Assembly (NCBI RefSeq): GCF_003171515.1 | Contig: NC_089393.1 | Coordinates: 310,001-374,000 of the forward strand | Length of the DNA stretch: 64,000 nucleotides | Reading direction: 5' to 3' | From: Pyrenophora tritici-repentis | Lineage: Eukaryota > Ascomycota > Dothideomycetes > Pleosporales > Pleosporaceae | Program-made: the position numbers and the translations under genes | The notes under the pieces: model-generated | Told to the model about the DNA's origin: nothing | The model's database searches: none | The model's input: the letters and a program-made list of their open reading frames with translations, nothing else | Shown here: positions 10,754-22,013 of the stretch, in pieces | How positions within the stretch are numbered: position 1 is the stretch's first letter | How the letters are laid out: every line of letters begins with the position of its first letter

Positions 10754-12764
10754 TTAGGCGTTCATTACCAAGTTCATCCTAGGTTTTAATTGGAGAGCAA
10801 AGTCATCCTTTGTACCAAGAACGTCCCGCGGTATCCGGCTGACGCGGTTGGCTCCACTACGGACAGCAAATCGACCAGCGGCCGAGATGCCAGAGTGATT
10901 AGAGCGGATAGATCCAGCATCGGAAGCACCCGACCCAGCCGGATCCCGGATACGACCAGGTGGCGCAAAGTCCAGTGCGGTGAATGTACCAGATTTACGC
11001 ATGAGGTAAGGGCTCGGGAGCGCTGGTAGTTCGTCGTATGAGCCGACTAGAGGAGTATGGGGGCGCACAGCTGGGCTGTAGGGCCTGGGGTTGCCCAATG
11101 GGCTGTCTGGGCGTGCGCCATTTTGCCTCTCGCGGTAGGAAACAGGTGGGGCAAAGTCGGCGGCGTCGAAGATCATGGACTGCTCATTGAGCTTGGCTGG
11201 TGTTGGTAGCGATGACAGAGCGGAAGGCGGGGGCAGAGGCTTCTTCATGGGGGGAGGCAAGCGTCCGCTCATCGAGGACATGCCGCGAGGAGGTGGGTAT
11301 TGTGATGAAGCCACGGAGCTGTTGGACATGTGAGCGCCACGACCAGTGGCAGTGTTGCTTCGGAACCGGGGAGGAGCTCGCGGCGGGGGTGTCATAGCAC
11401 GACGAGTAATGGGTTCGGCAAAGGGAGCATTGGGCTGAGCGACAACGAAGTTACCAGTGCGAGGGTCGAAGACGGTGCCGTCCTGGTACTCTGAGCCATA
11501 GTCCTCAACGTAGTCGTTGTAGATGTGACCACCGGCAGGCTCGGGCTTGGAATCATCAAAGTACTCCTTGTAGAAAGATCGAATACGGTTAGCGCGCTCT
11601 TCTGGGTTCTCCTGAGGGTCATCAGACGGAGGCATGGGGCGTAAGCTCATTGATAGACGGTTGGTGTTGTGGCCGAAGTCATCCACTCCAAGACCGACAT
11701 TCTGAGGACCAGTAGAGTAGCGGGGCTTGGGGGCAACGATCTTGGGCTGGTCACGAGTAGGGGAAGGCGGTGTGATCTGGAAGCCCTCACCGTAGCTAGA
11801 CGTGCTGATGATACTGTGCGTGTTTGTGTTTTCGAGAACGACGGCCTGAGACTTGATTCGGGGCAATGAGGGGATTTCGTTCGAGGTCTGTACAGGCGAC
11901 TTGCTGACTTGCTTCTCCGTGACACCAGGCTCAGGAATCGAGATGGTAGGAACAGAGTTGGGTTTGATGGACGGGGAAGGCGATGCGGCGGGCGGCGAGA
12001 TAGGAGACTGGTTCTCAAAGCGGGGGTTGAGGGGGCTCAGAGGAATGCCTGGGTCAGGGAACTTGGTGTCGGGAGAAGAGGTGCTGACGGGGGATAGCGA
12101 ATCGCCACGGACGGGGTTGGACGTTGACATTCTCTGCGCGTTCTGAAGCAGACCAGCTTGCAGACCCTCCTTCCTTGTTCCACTGCTCGAAGTTGTGTAC
12201 ACGGAACCAGTTTCATTGCGGTACGGGCCGCCACGGACGCTTGAGCCGCGAGTGCTCTGGTCATCCTTCAAGAAAGCGACGGGACCATAGGGGTCGTGGG
12301 GGTCATGTTGCGAGCGCGATAGCGAGTGGAAAGATTCACGAGATCCATGCAGACCGACGGGGAGAATGTAGGGGCTTCCAGCCTCAATGGACAGTCCCCG
12401 ATCGTGACCTCCACCGGCGTCTTTTTCGGACAGGCTCATTTCCGGGCGTTTCTTCTTGTTCGTCTTGGCGACACCCTCCATACCCCAATCGTTGGACTTG
12501 TACTGATCTTTTGAGTCTTCCTCAGCCAGCTTTCTCTTGTTACGGCGGTGGAGGAAGCACAGGACGATAGATACACCGACGATAGGTACGCTATGCTTGA
12601 TTAGCGGGTTCGCCTTCAAGGAGGCGAGTTACGTACATGACGGCCAGAGCAATTGCCATTGTGGGCACCTGGGTAGGCTTTGTGCAGCCAGGGTCGCTGT
12701 CGTTTGTGCATGATGATTCGGCGCGAGCTACGAGGACGCGCGTGGCCCTCTCAAAAACGTGCAT
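10754..12764 (-). CDS. Single-pass membrane protein with long disordered cytoplasmic tail
   Basis: Two exons, 12637-12764 and 10754-12590, encode 654 aa; the intron has a GTACGT donor and splits an Ile codon inside the membrane span. Residues 1-36 are a short ectodomain with two cysteines, 37-56 are a hydrophobic span, and an HRRNKRKL stop-transfer signal follows. The remaining roughly 590 residues are Ser/Pro-rich and low in order, with short motifs repeated in the last third (FDAADFAPPVSYRER, FTALDFAPPGR and a final KDDFALQL). No cleavable signal peptide is evident, so an N-out anchor is likely. An in-frame upstream ATG at 12851 would add 29 residues. The layout recalls fungal cell-surface sensor or anchor proteins, but I cannot name the family. 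Confidence 0.75.
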
Positions 12765-14798
12765 TGTCTTGCTTCCGGTGATGGGAGAGCCAAGTTGGTT
12801 GTCGTGTCGCAGCTGGTGGCGCATGTGGTGAAGGTGATGCGAGTGCGGCATGGCTCCAAAACCGATGTCTCGGATAGATAATTATGTTTCCAAACGGAAG
12901 CTTGTCCCAGATAGAGTAGACGTGACAGCGTGCGAGCACAGCTGCGGGGGAGGCTCCAGGCAGATATTAACAGCGTAAGGTCGTAATTCAGGCGTGTCTG
13001 CGAATTGACGAGCGATACATGCAACAGTCGGAATGGTGCGGGAAAGGAGTGTGGGTTATTTTAAGCAACACAAAACAAACGATATCCGACCCAAAAAGAA
13101 TGACTGGGGTAAGATAGCAGCGAGGGACGGAAGTCGTTGGTGAGGGCGACGGGTTGCTAAAAGAGCGGCAGCTGGCCCACGAAGAGGTGAGTAACAGTTG
13201 AGGGAAAGAAGACAGACGGGCGCGAAAGGTAGATGAGGCGGCGCACAGGAGCTCCATCTCCGTCTATATCTGACAGGCCTTCCCATTGGGTGGTGGCTCG
13301 AGCCTTGCACGGATCACGCCTGTCGCGCCGAGTAGAGTGAAGGGCTCCCAGCTCCCGGGCTTGTGAAGGCAGGCGCAGCCACGGCGTTTGATCTTCCTAG
13401 GTAGTTTTGGCCCGCTAATTGCATTCCGTGGGCCACATGAAGCCGCCCAGGCGGTATACGACAGCCATGTCTGCTCAAGTGTACAGAGTCACGCAATCGA
13501 TAGAGCTGCAGGCGTTCGTATTCTGCCCAGGGTACATGTTCCGCCCGGTACACGAGAGCTCAGGAGGTAGCGTTTTTCTGACCTGCAGAGGGCCAATCGA
13601 ACCTAATGGAAAAAGCACTAGCCTAAATTGAGCCTCACTAATGCAGGAACCCATTCGCGAATCCCCTTGATTCGTCACGTCGCCAGATTGCCGACAAGGG
13701 GTGCTGTTTGTCCGTTCCAGACCACCCGACATGGTCAGACGCGCCCACGACCCCTGAACCACACAAGAGCGTATTCATTGGACCTCGACGCCTGGACAGT
13801 GTGTTGGCCCCAGGCTCCATCTTGATCTCACACCAACTCTGCATGCGCAGCTCCATCACCCAATTCTCCTCACAATAGTATCCTCTGTACTCGGGCCAAG
13901 CCTTGTAGAAATGCATTCCTCCCCCTTTCGGTAGTAGTGGACCTCCTGTCGGTCCAGAACATGCCGCTCCGGTGTCTTCATTTCCCGCGCCCATAGCGGC
14001 CGGGCGTACAGATTGTGCACGACTCGGCGGAGCCGTGCTCTCCATGTGGACCATCCCCGAGCCCGCTTCCGCTTGTCAACCGCCATGTATGTATTGATCT
14101 TGTGCTGTTCATCAAGTCCTTTGTTTTCCTCTCCTATTCAAACATGAACCGTCCTTTCTCATAGCTCCCGCTAGCATGTCTAAGCCTCCCCGGTGGAGAC
14201 GTAGCTCGCGCCGTCCCCGTCTTTTTCAACCGTTGATTCTTATGCGAGCACGCAAAGGAGCCGCCCAAATCTCGTTGACCGCCACCTGGGATCGCCGTGC
14301 AGGATCCCTTCATCAGCCATAAAATTACTTGTTTGTAGCAACCCGACTCAAAGTCGATTTACTCCGCTCCAAGACACGATACTTTACTTTTCGCAAACTG
14401 TGCCTGGGCCCTGCTATACAATTATGCCTTTGACATGTCATGTAGTGCCATCGTACAGGCCATCGGGTGCAACCTTGACTCGTCCGCGCTTGTCCTTGTT
14501 ACCGATAATGACAATGACGTGTGGATGCATATGTTATCTCTCCTCTCAAATGTCCGCACACACCGTTTATCCGCCATCAATGCAGCCAACCCCTTCTCAG
14601 ATTTACTCCTAACCATGTCCACTGTGTTGAATAAATTGCATCTCCACGTTGTGCTGGGGAATCTGAACTTTCCAAAAACATCGCATGCCGGCCGATTCTG
14701 AGACATGACAAGTCCCTGTGCCCAGCTCTCGGCATGTCATCTGGCCTTCTCGACACCTTCCGCTCGATAATGGTCCCTTGGGCATGGCAGAACTTCGG
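12765..14798. other. Gene-poor intergenic region, left part
   Basis: Begins with the presumed promoter of the membrane protein gene. Most ORFs here overlap in several frames and look random. One small minus-strand ORF at 13856-14086 is listed separately at low confidence. No RNA gene or transposase remnant was recognised. Confidence 0.4.
13856..14086 (-). CDS. Possible small basic protein, 76 aa
   Basis: An ATG-initiated ORF of 76 aa. Its composition is more protein-like than that of its neighbours: Arg/Lys-rich N terminus, Trp and aromatic residues, and a VHYYRKGEE segment. An overlapping minus-strand ORF (13638-14054, 138 aa) reads a different frame of the same DNA, so at most one is real. 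No domain, signal peptide or membrane span is recognised and no intron is needed. It could be spurious. Confidence 0.25.
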   Translation of the reverse strand: MAVDKRKRARGWSTWRARLRRVVHNLYARPLWAREMKTPERHVLDRQEVHYYRKGEECISTRLGPSTEDTIVRRIG

Positions 14799-14907
14799 CA
14801 CCTAGGTATCATAAGATACTTGACATACAGGTGTACAATAGCCACTGTAGTCACCAAATATGCCTATCAGGTGCGGTATGAAAATACTTCATCTCAACGC
14901 ACGGGAC
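14799..14907 (+). repeat. Copy B of the short inverted-repeat element
   Basis: Starts with a CACCTAGGTATCATAAGATACTTGAC-like block, which matches the left end of copy C at 15858. It then carries AGCCACTGTAGTCACCA, matching the reverse complement of copy A at the window start. The right end, around TACTTCATCTCA and CACGGG, is a degenerate form of the terminus of copy C. It is about 110 bp and shows no coding capacity. Confidence 0.55.
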
Positions 14908-15857
14908 GTTGCCGGAGATCAGTTGTACGAACCTCGATCCCAACGTTGGTCGTTTTGCCTACTGTCTACTACAATACCTGAATTTCGTTGACAATGTTGA
15001 GGATCGGGTTCTGGAGAACTGATTAGTTCTTCGGGTGGCTATGTTGTTGCCTTTTAAAGAGTTGATGTCGTAGTCTAGTTTCGGCGTCTCTGGGATTACG
15101 CAAGTCCGGAATGCGTTGCATGCAGATGCGGGTCGATACGTCCAAGTGTGGCATGTTCTTGTTAGACGGTACGAAGGGCGGGAAGGACATGGTGAGCATG
15201 CTGCTGGGCCTCCCCGAAAAGCCGCCCAACAGTTTCATTGGCGTATTGTTTCCATGGACGCTGGGTCCATGTTTGGAGGCGAGAAATTCTCTCCGTAGCC
15301 AAAACATGGTTGGCCTCGCTCATTACCTATATAAACAAAGAGTATGCGGGCCAAATGTTGGAAACAGTCGCACGGTACCAAGGGGAATAGACTTGGAGTA
15401 CGGTCGTCGACGTCAGGACGTAGGCTGGAAACCGGGCTAGGGAACGTGTTACATGCCGGGAGCGAAAAAGCACATGTCTTCGGAATCTTTCAGGGTGAAC
15501 TAAGAAGCGTAGTGCGCTAGACGTCGCGTCCTTGATGCTGGACATGCAGCTTCTGCTGCAACTAAACTTCGTCGTGTGATGAACTTTGTGCTGTTGGCAT
15601 CCATGTCCGGCTGAAAGCGGGATGTGTAGTTAGCTGTAAATCTGGTACAACTCTCAGCAAAGTGTCCATTTCCTCCCCAGGGATTGGTCTCAGTGGCCGT
15701 AACATGCTGTAACTGTCAATTGTTTATACCCACCGGTATTCACGCAAACGGATTTCGACTGTCGCAGCATTGTAGCTACATACGTGACTGGCAGCAACTT
15801 GAAGTTTGCTCACCATGTCCTGCATGGCCAGTCACTCGAGTGTGTGTGTTAATGACG
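14908..15857. other. Intergenic stretch between repeat copies B and C
   Basis: About 950 bp with overlapping ORFs in several frames (for example 15111-15440 plus and 15023-15307 minus). None has a recognisable domain. I do not see a transposase or other element-encoded gene between the two copies. Confidence 0.4.
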
Positions 15858-15958
15858 CACCTGGGTGACATAAAATACTTGACAGTGCGAGTAAGCAGTG
15901 TCTGGCGCATACAGTGACCTCTATAGACTAGTATGTGAAGTATTTCATGTCACCCGGG
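15858..15958 (+). repeat. Copy C, about 100-bp element with near-perfect terminal inverted repeats
   Basis: The ends are inverted copies: GGGTGACATAAAATACTT at about 15863-15880 and the reverse complement of GGGTGACATGAAATACTT at about 15937-15954, 17 of 18 matching. The interior half starting TCTGGCG matches copy A at the window start. Size, non-coding interior and terminal repeats fit a MITE (miniature inverted-repeat transposable element). I could not define a clear target-site duplication. Confidence 0.6.
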
Positions 15959-16465
15959 AGGACGGTGGACGGTGTAGTCATAGTCGCACGCGGAGCGCAC
16001 CACCCATAAATATGCAGCGTGACCTGGAGCAGAATGCGCTACATGGGTAGCATCGTGAAGAAGCCGATGGAAGGCGTCACGAGCGATCGTGGGGTACAAA
16101 CGTGGCTACGGCAGTGTGGGTGGAGGCAAGTAGAAGCGACCGATTGGCAGGGATGGTGACGCACTGACCAGCACCCTCTCATCCTCAAGACAAATCATCA
16201 CCGGCCAGCGAAGACGTACATGTATATGCACACCACTTCCTCCTGCTACCAATTCGCTACGGGTCCCCTCTTTCCCTCTAATTGTTCACTGACACGACTG
16301 AAAACCCATTCTCTCATCAATTGACTCTGAACTACGTTGAGGTGGCTTCTTTGAACGTTTGCAACTCGCGATCCCTTCCCTTTGGTCCCTGCGTAGAACG
16401 GCCCCCGCCCCCAGCCTTTTAAGGGTCCGATCTTCCTGCTCTTCGCATCACACAAAACCGACAAC
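15959..16465. other. Promoter region of the PP1 inhibitor gene
   Basis: No gene is supported. It carries the presumed promoter and 5' UTR of the YPI1-like gene starting at 16466. A minus-strand ORF at 16246-16485 overlaps the real start codon and is rejected. Confidence 0.4.
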
Positions 16466-17028
16466 ATGGCGCATTTCAACACCATGGCCAGCCCTCAAAC
16501 CATCTCGTCACGCACTGCGACATCACCGTCTGGTAGTAGAACTATGCAAAGTCGCCCTCAGCCCGTCCTCCGTTTGTCGGCTCCATCGGGCGTGCTGCGC
16601 CTACGAGCAGAACCGTCAGAGAGGCGACACATCCAGTGGGCTGAGGATGTAATCGACAACGAAGGCATGGGCAAAAAGTCATCAAAAGGTACTGCGTCTC
16701 TGCCACGACATCATGTTGCGTGACGTGCTAACAAAGCACAGTCTGCTGCATCTACCACAAACCCCGCGCTGCCGACGAATCTTCCGACGACGACTCTTCA
16801 GATTCTTCATCTGACTCCGACTCTGACTCTGAGCCCGACAACAGCACCGCCCGACCTGCGGGGAGGATCGGCGGCGCACGAGGACGACGACCACACCAAC
16901 GCGACCATGATGATTGCGGAGACGTTCACGATCACGGTGAGGGACCGAGCCAGCCGCAGAAGCACCGGAGGCAGCGGAGGAAGCCTAGCCCGAATGCGTA
17001 CGAGAAGATGCCGAAGCAGAAGAAGTAG
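16466..17028 (+). CDS. ypi1: Type 1 protein phosphatase inhibitor (YPI1/PPP1R11)
   Basis: Two exons, 16466-16688 and 16742-17028, encode 169 aa; the donor is GTACTG and the join gives [14 protein letters not shown]. The core [20 protein letters not shown] followed by CCIYHKP is the inhibitor-3/YPI1 signature. It contains the hydrophobic-acidic PP1-docking element and the cysteine pair conserved from yeast to human PPP1R11. An acidic Asp/Ser run (about residues 85-105) and a basic C terminus ending MPKQKK follow. These proteins bind the catalytic subunit Glc7/PP1, mainly in the nucleus, and modulate its activity in glycogen metabolism and mitosis. The length fits fungal members. Neighbouring DAD2 and SGO1 are also mitotic, but shared control is only a guess. 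Confidence 0.9.
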
Positions 17029-17641
17029 CGTCACAGCGCCCCTTTGACGTATCCACGATGTCTTTGTGGAAATTGGGCCTGTATGACCGAATATGACTAT
17101 TTGTTTGTTTGTTTGTGTGTTTTTAACCGCACGGAGTTTGGGGTTCTTGGGACCGCGTTACTGCGTTACTGCATAGCGACAGGAAAGGACATGGAAAGTC
17201 CGTAAAGCTTTCGTTTTCGATGCCACCACGTAGACGCATCACGGCGTTTGAGATCAATAGTTTATTGAATTCTGCATTACGTAGGAATAGACCCAGGCAT
17301 GCAAGATTTTGCATTGCATCTCGATTGACCTCTCTCATACCACTTCCTTCACGTGTTGTCATGTTCAAACCCCTCTCTTTGCGCTTTTAACAAAAGGCTT
17401 TTTCACTCGTTCACTCGCTCGCAGGTCGCATGCAGGCTGCGCCATTGAGTGAATTGCTTTTGATGTTGGGCTCCAGTGCAGACATACGTCTGCCGACAGC
17501 CCCCATTCGTCATATCTCGCGAATCGGAGCTGAGCAGACGCGCACTCTCTGCACCTCTCCTGGTCCACATTGAACCCCTTGCATCAAGGCTTTTCGCGCA
17601 AAGAGCACGTGGGCACAGATATGCTTAACACGTACATGCTC
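17029..17641. other. Convergent 3' region between YPI1 and DAD2
   Basis: Contains a run of GTTT units near 17101-17120 and short ORFs without coding signature. It presumably holds the two 3' UTRs. No further feature is supported. Confidence 0.45.
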
Positions 17642-18169
17642 TCAATCTTCTGCCGTAGCTGCGTTGGCCTGCTCCATGACTGCAGGCGCATGTTGTGTGG
17701 GGATGCGGACAAGTGTCTGTGGTAATGGTGGTCCATCTTCCGATCTCTTTTCTGCATCCTCCTCATCCTTGGGTTTGGGTAGTTTTGCTGCAGCGCGTGA
17801 GCAATTTTGACTTTGTCATATGCAGGCATGACTTACTGGATGCCATGTTGATAGCCCTGAGCACATTGTGCCAGTTAGACAACACTGCTGCAACCGCTGG
17901 ATCACGGGTTAGTCTGAATAAATCCCTCACATACGATGACGATAGAGGATCGAGATACCTTCCGTGCCGTCCGATAGAGTCATCAGCTTGTCAGCAAGCA
18001 TTTGCATTTGATCTGCAAGTCCCCCGCTCAGGGCTTGGAGGTCTTTGAGACTGGCTAACTCGGCCTTCTTTTCTTCAATGCGGGCGAGCAAGATTGGGGA
18101 TTGTTGCTGAGCGCCGCCCAATGACTGGTTGCGGAGATGTGTGGGAAGCGGGCGTCCATAATTCGACAT
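17642..18169 (-). CDS. dad2: DASH complex subunit DAD2
   Basis: Three exons, 17959-18169, 17837-17896 and 17642-17787, encode 138 aa. Introns are 62 and 49 bp with GTATCT and GTAAGT donors. The coiled-coil core LLARIEEKKAELASLKDLQ, the following LSDGTE and the junction-spanning AVAAVLSNWHNVLRAINMAS are diagnostic for Dad2. The C terminus (PLPQTLVRIP) is also typical of filamentous fungi. DAD2 is a subunit of the DASH/Dam1 complex, which forms rings on microtubules and couples kinetochores to depolymerising ends. Exon 2 is a 60-bp exon that carries the conserved NWHNVLR motif, so the model is well constrained. The gene is divergent from shugoshin across 451 bp. Confidence 0.92.
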
Positions 18170-18620
18170 TGTTCTCTGAATATACGTCCAGCTCTTTCTC
18201 TCTCAGGTATAGTTGGCGGAACCGATGGTGCGGAGTAATACTGATGTTTTGGCGTGTGAGGGGTTGCGTTCGTCGGACCACTTCTGCTTTGAAGGGGCGT
18301 GAGATGCGAGTCTAGCTGAGAAGTATGCTCTACCGTACTCTATACCAATTCAAGAACTAGTCATGTAAATTGGACTTTTGGTCGCGGCTCCGATGGGGAG
18401 CGCGTCGCTGCCCCTTCAGTCACGTGGACGCGTCGATGGTCTAGCCATGTTTGTACTAGCTTGCGCCGAGAGCTATCGTGTTTGTTTACACATGCGCACA
18501 GCAACGGCCTCCGAGCGTTACGACATCGGACAGCAAGAACGAACGACGCAACACCATCAATCTCCACAACCCCAACCTCGCACGAATTTATAGCTATATC
18601 CGACATACCTATCTGCGCAT
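18170..18620. promoter_or_regulatory. Divergent promoter shared by DAD2 and SGO1
   Basis: The 451 bp between the start codons of DAD2 (minus) and shugoshin (plus) must hold both promoters and 5' UTRs. It contains CACGTG at 18421-18426, immediately followed by GACGCGTC with the MCB hexamer ACGCGT at 18428-18433. Both flanking products act on chromosome segregation, so a shared mitotic promoter is a reasonable inference. Confidence 0.6.
18428..18433. promoter_or_regulatory. ACGCGT (MCB) box in DAD2/SGO1 promoter
   Basis: Perfect ACGCGT palindrome, 188 bp from the SGO1 start and 259 bp from the DAD2 start, directly next to a CACGTG palindrome. It is the MBF recognition hexamer in yeasts. Binding here is inferred. 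Confidence 0.5.
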
Positions 18621-20939
18621 ATGGCGCGACTCAATGAACCGCCGATTGCACCTCAGCCATCGGCGGAAACGATCGAAGCTGTGAAGCGACGGTTTCTGAG
18701 GCAGAATCGCGAACTCGCCAAGACCAACTCAACACAATCCATACGCATACGCAGCCTCGAAAATGACTGCTCGCGACTTCTTGCCGAGAATCTAGCGCTG
18801 CGCGAACAAGTGTTAAGCCTGCACAACAAAATTGAATCGCGTCCGGGACTCGACCATATTGATGCAGTCAGGACGCAGCTTGAAGCTAAATTGCAGGAGC
18901 TTGGAGGCCTAGTGGCGGGCCTAGCGCAGATGAAGAATGGCAGCCAGCAAGACAAAGGACGGAGGAAGAGCCAGATGACAGCACAGAGGAAGAGCGGAGA
19001 GGAGAGGCAATGGAGGAGTGGGCTGGGACTGCAAGAGGTAGAAAACGCAATGCTGCCTACCATTACAGAAGACAAATTTTATCCTCGAAGGACCATGGGG
19101 TACGTCAGGACCGATATCAAAATCACGACATGCCACTCGAATGTAACATGCTAACGTGTTGTAGTGCGGACGAGCTTGACCAAGTTCTAGAAGGACCAGA
19201 AGGTCATTCCCCAGACATTGGACCACCACCTGTATCCCGATTCGAGAGCGAAGACCCCATCGGTTTCGACCCTAGCCCTGCCGCACAAGAGCCACAAGAG
19301 GAGACAGGTGAAGATGGCGAGCCATCGCTATCGGTCAATCTTGAGACGCGTAAGAAGCGACGAGAGAGTGGACCGAAGCTGAGCATACGTCGCGTTTCTC
19401 TCTTTGAACCACCAGAAGAAACTGAAGAGGCTGTCGCAAAGCCCATACGCACTGGTGCTAAGCGCAAGTTCAGTGTTCAGGAGGATGAGGACGTGAATCA
19501 GTCGAAATCGGACGCGTTTCGATTCAGTCGTCGTAATGCTCCGAGCGCTTCAGAGACTCAGGCATCGAACGAGGAGTCCAGGCCTACCTCGCCACATCGG
19601 CCTGTCCTTTCATCCAGTAAGTTGAACGTAATCGTATAGAGGACCAACACTAATTTCAATAGAACCTGTCAATACCGACCCAGTCTTGTCGCCCAAGAAA
19701 CAACGCTCTTCACTCCAAGCAAAGCCCGAGAAGCCTGAAAAGCCAGCACCCAAGTCCCGCAGCCGCCCTCGGTTGAACATTACTCGTAACGCTGCTCCTG
19801 AGCTTGCGCCACCACCAATGCCCGAGCCCATCCCTACTGCCGACATCGTCCTTGATTCTCTACCACCCAAGACGCCCGCTGTGGAAGCTGTCTTCTCGCC
19901 GCCTTCAACCGAGCCCTCAACACAGCGACCAGATAACAAAGACACACCACCGCCTGGCGACCTTACTTCATCCGACCAGACTGGACAAGCAGGCAGACCT
20001 GGGCGACGGGCCCGCCCCCAGGTCAGCTACAAGGAGCCTAGTTTGAACGTGAAGATGCGTCGCCCTGATGCAAAGTTGGTCGACGCGGTGATTGATCGCA
20101 GGACGAGTGTGGACACTCAGAACCCGCCCTCAACTGCAGTAAAGCGTGATCCTAATGGCGAGATCGCGTGGAAGCCCGTTTCGGCAGTATCTGGACGAGG
20201 AGGCGAGGAAGAGGTCGAAGTAGGGAGCCCGTTGAGACAGAAGCTTGACCGAAGAGATCAAGATTCCAAAACTTCGCCTCCATCAGATGAGACGGAGGAA
20301 CGCTCGACGACGTCAAGGTCAATTTCTGCACTCGTTACAGAGACAGGTACCGCTAAGAGGAGGGTGACTACATCCACAAAACCAACACTTGAGTTGGGAG
20401 CAACATCACAAGATCTCCCCCTTTTATCAAAGGACAGCATCGTTGTCCAACAAGAAGCGCCCAAGGATAACCTCGCCATTTTCGATTTTACAGACTCGCC
20501 CGTTGATACCGCTACCAATCCGCGCAACCGCGCCCTGGAAGCTGCTAAAGCTGCGCGAACTGCGCGTCGCCACTCCGCAATGTCCATTCCGAACGCTTCG
20601 TCTTCTGTATCAGAAGAGCGCAAAGTAGAAAGGGAAAAGGCGGAAGGTGCGCTTCCTTCTTTGCACAAGCGCACTGGGAGTGGTAACGTGAAGAGTACTA
20701 GTACTACGAGTTTTGGCAAGAGTACCAGTGCTAATGGCACTACTAGGAGTACGTCGAGTGCTCGGACAGCAAGCGTAAAAGATCGGAGACACCCAAGTGG
20801 GGAGGAGTTGCCCGCCAGTGCTAGCACCGATCTGAGGGCCAAGGTCGACGGTGCTGAAGAGACGAAGGCGCGGGAGAGGGAGACGATCGCGATGCGGGCC
20901 GAACGCGCGGCCAGCAGAAGGAAGAGCATGCTGCTCTGA
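18621..20939 (+). CDS. sgo1: Shugoshin
   Basis: Three exons, 18621-19099, 19165-19616 and 19663-20939, encode 735 aa; donors are GTACGT and GTAAGT. Residues 15-90 form the N-terminal coiled coil (VKRRFLRQNRELAKTNS, IRSLENDCSRLLAENLALRE) that in this family binds PP2A-B'. Around residue 430 the basic Shugoshin C motif appears (YKEPSLNVKMRRP), which binds phosphorylated histone H2A at centromeres. The middle and C-terminal parts are low complexity. Shugoshin protects centromeric cohesin from separase and aids bi-orientation. The length is typical of Pezizomycotina. Partnering with DAD2 on a divergent promoter fits a mitotic role. Confidence 0.92.
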
Positions 20940-21222
20940 TGACGAGACGAGAAGATTAAAATGTACATGTGGAACGGCTACTTTCTGGATTCGGCGTTCA
21001 TATGGGTTTCGACATAGCGACGGCGTTTTTTTTTCACGTACATGATACCTAGACCCCTCCCTTGTTCTTGGGATAATGGTCTCTCGTTCTTGCAGCGTTT
21101 ATATCACTTGGTCACTCAGGATAACAGACGGTTCTTGGTTTCATTACTAGTACATGAAATGGGGTATCTCAGTCCAAATGAATTTCATATATGCCTGAAC
21201 TCTTGCTCTTCCAAGCATTTGC

Positions 21223-22013
21223 TCACTTGGCCTTGCCTGGCGCACCCGCATCCATCTTCTCCAGCGCTTGCATATCGATGAGTCTTAGCTCCGTCCTCGC
21301 CCACAGTATCACCAGGCACACAAATCCCGGTAGGAAACCACCGCCCAACGCGAACCCCTCACTCCATTCCCGCGATAACCACACTTCGTACATGGCCAAA
21401 AGACCGCATACAGCACGGTTAACAGTGACGATATGGTCGCCAATCAAATCCGCCATGTCTTCTGAGATATACGGTACAGGCCGTCTCACAGACTTCTCCG
21501 TCGGCTGCTCCCAAGACGGCGTTTTCGTGTTCAACCCATAGCCACCGACTGGTTTCTTTCCCTTGTTCTTGCTCTGTTTGATCACAGAGGGTGTTACGTC
21601 CACGCCGTCTATGGGCTCCATTTGCGTAGGGGGCAGTGGCAGGAAGTAGAGCGTGTATGCTGTTGCTAGGAAGCTTGCGATGGCGATGAGGCTGGGTAAA
21701 ATGGTGTTGAGAGAGAAGAGGCGGGGGGTGTAGAGCAGGGTGGGTACGAGGGGGAATGCGAGGAGGAAGAGCGTGTATTTGTGTGTTGTGGAGGTGTCGT
21801 TGCTGCTTAGGGTTTCGATGAGTGTGGCGCGGTCTGGAGGCGGGGTGGGTTTGTTAGCTGGTGTGTGTGTATATATGGGAGGGAAAGGAGAGGCGTGCCT
21901 TGTTCGTCCATTCCTGCTTCTACGGTATCTTCATCGTCGGATTCAGAGGGGTATTTGAATGTTTTGCGCAGGCGTTGCGCTGCTGCTGTTTCGGCTTCTT
22001 TGAGCTTCTCCAT
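21223..22013 (-). CDS. Conserved-looking membrane protein, unknown function (GC-AG intron)
   Basis: Two exons, 21899-22013 and 21223-21833, encode 241 aa. The only junction that keeps the frame uses a GC donor (AAG/GCACGC) and the AG at 21834-21835, giving a 65-bp GC-AG intron; no GT donor fits. The N terminus is a charged helix (MEKLKEAETAAAQRLRKTF) followed by an acidic SESDDEDT patch. A hydrophobic stretch with two likely spans lies at about residues 60-105, and a further one near the C terminus (FALGGGFLPGFVCLVILWAR). It ends in a charged helix. I do not recognise a named family. An endomembrane protein is plausible. Confidence 0.7.

Noticed and set aside
13638..14054. 138-aa minus-strand ORF
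   Set aside because: Overlaps another frame (13856-14086) with more protein-like composition; neither has a domain, so at most the smaller is listed, at low confidence.
20258..20968. 236-aa minus-strand ORF
   Set aside because: Antisense shadow of the shugoshin third exon.
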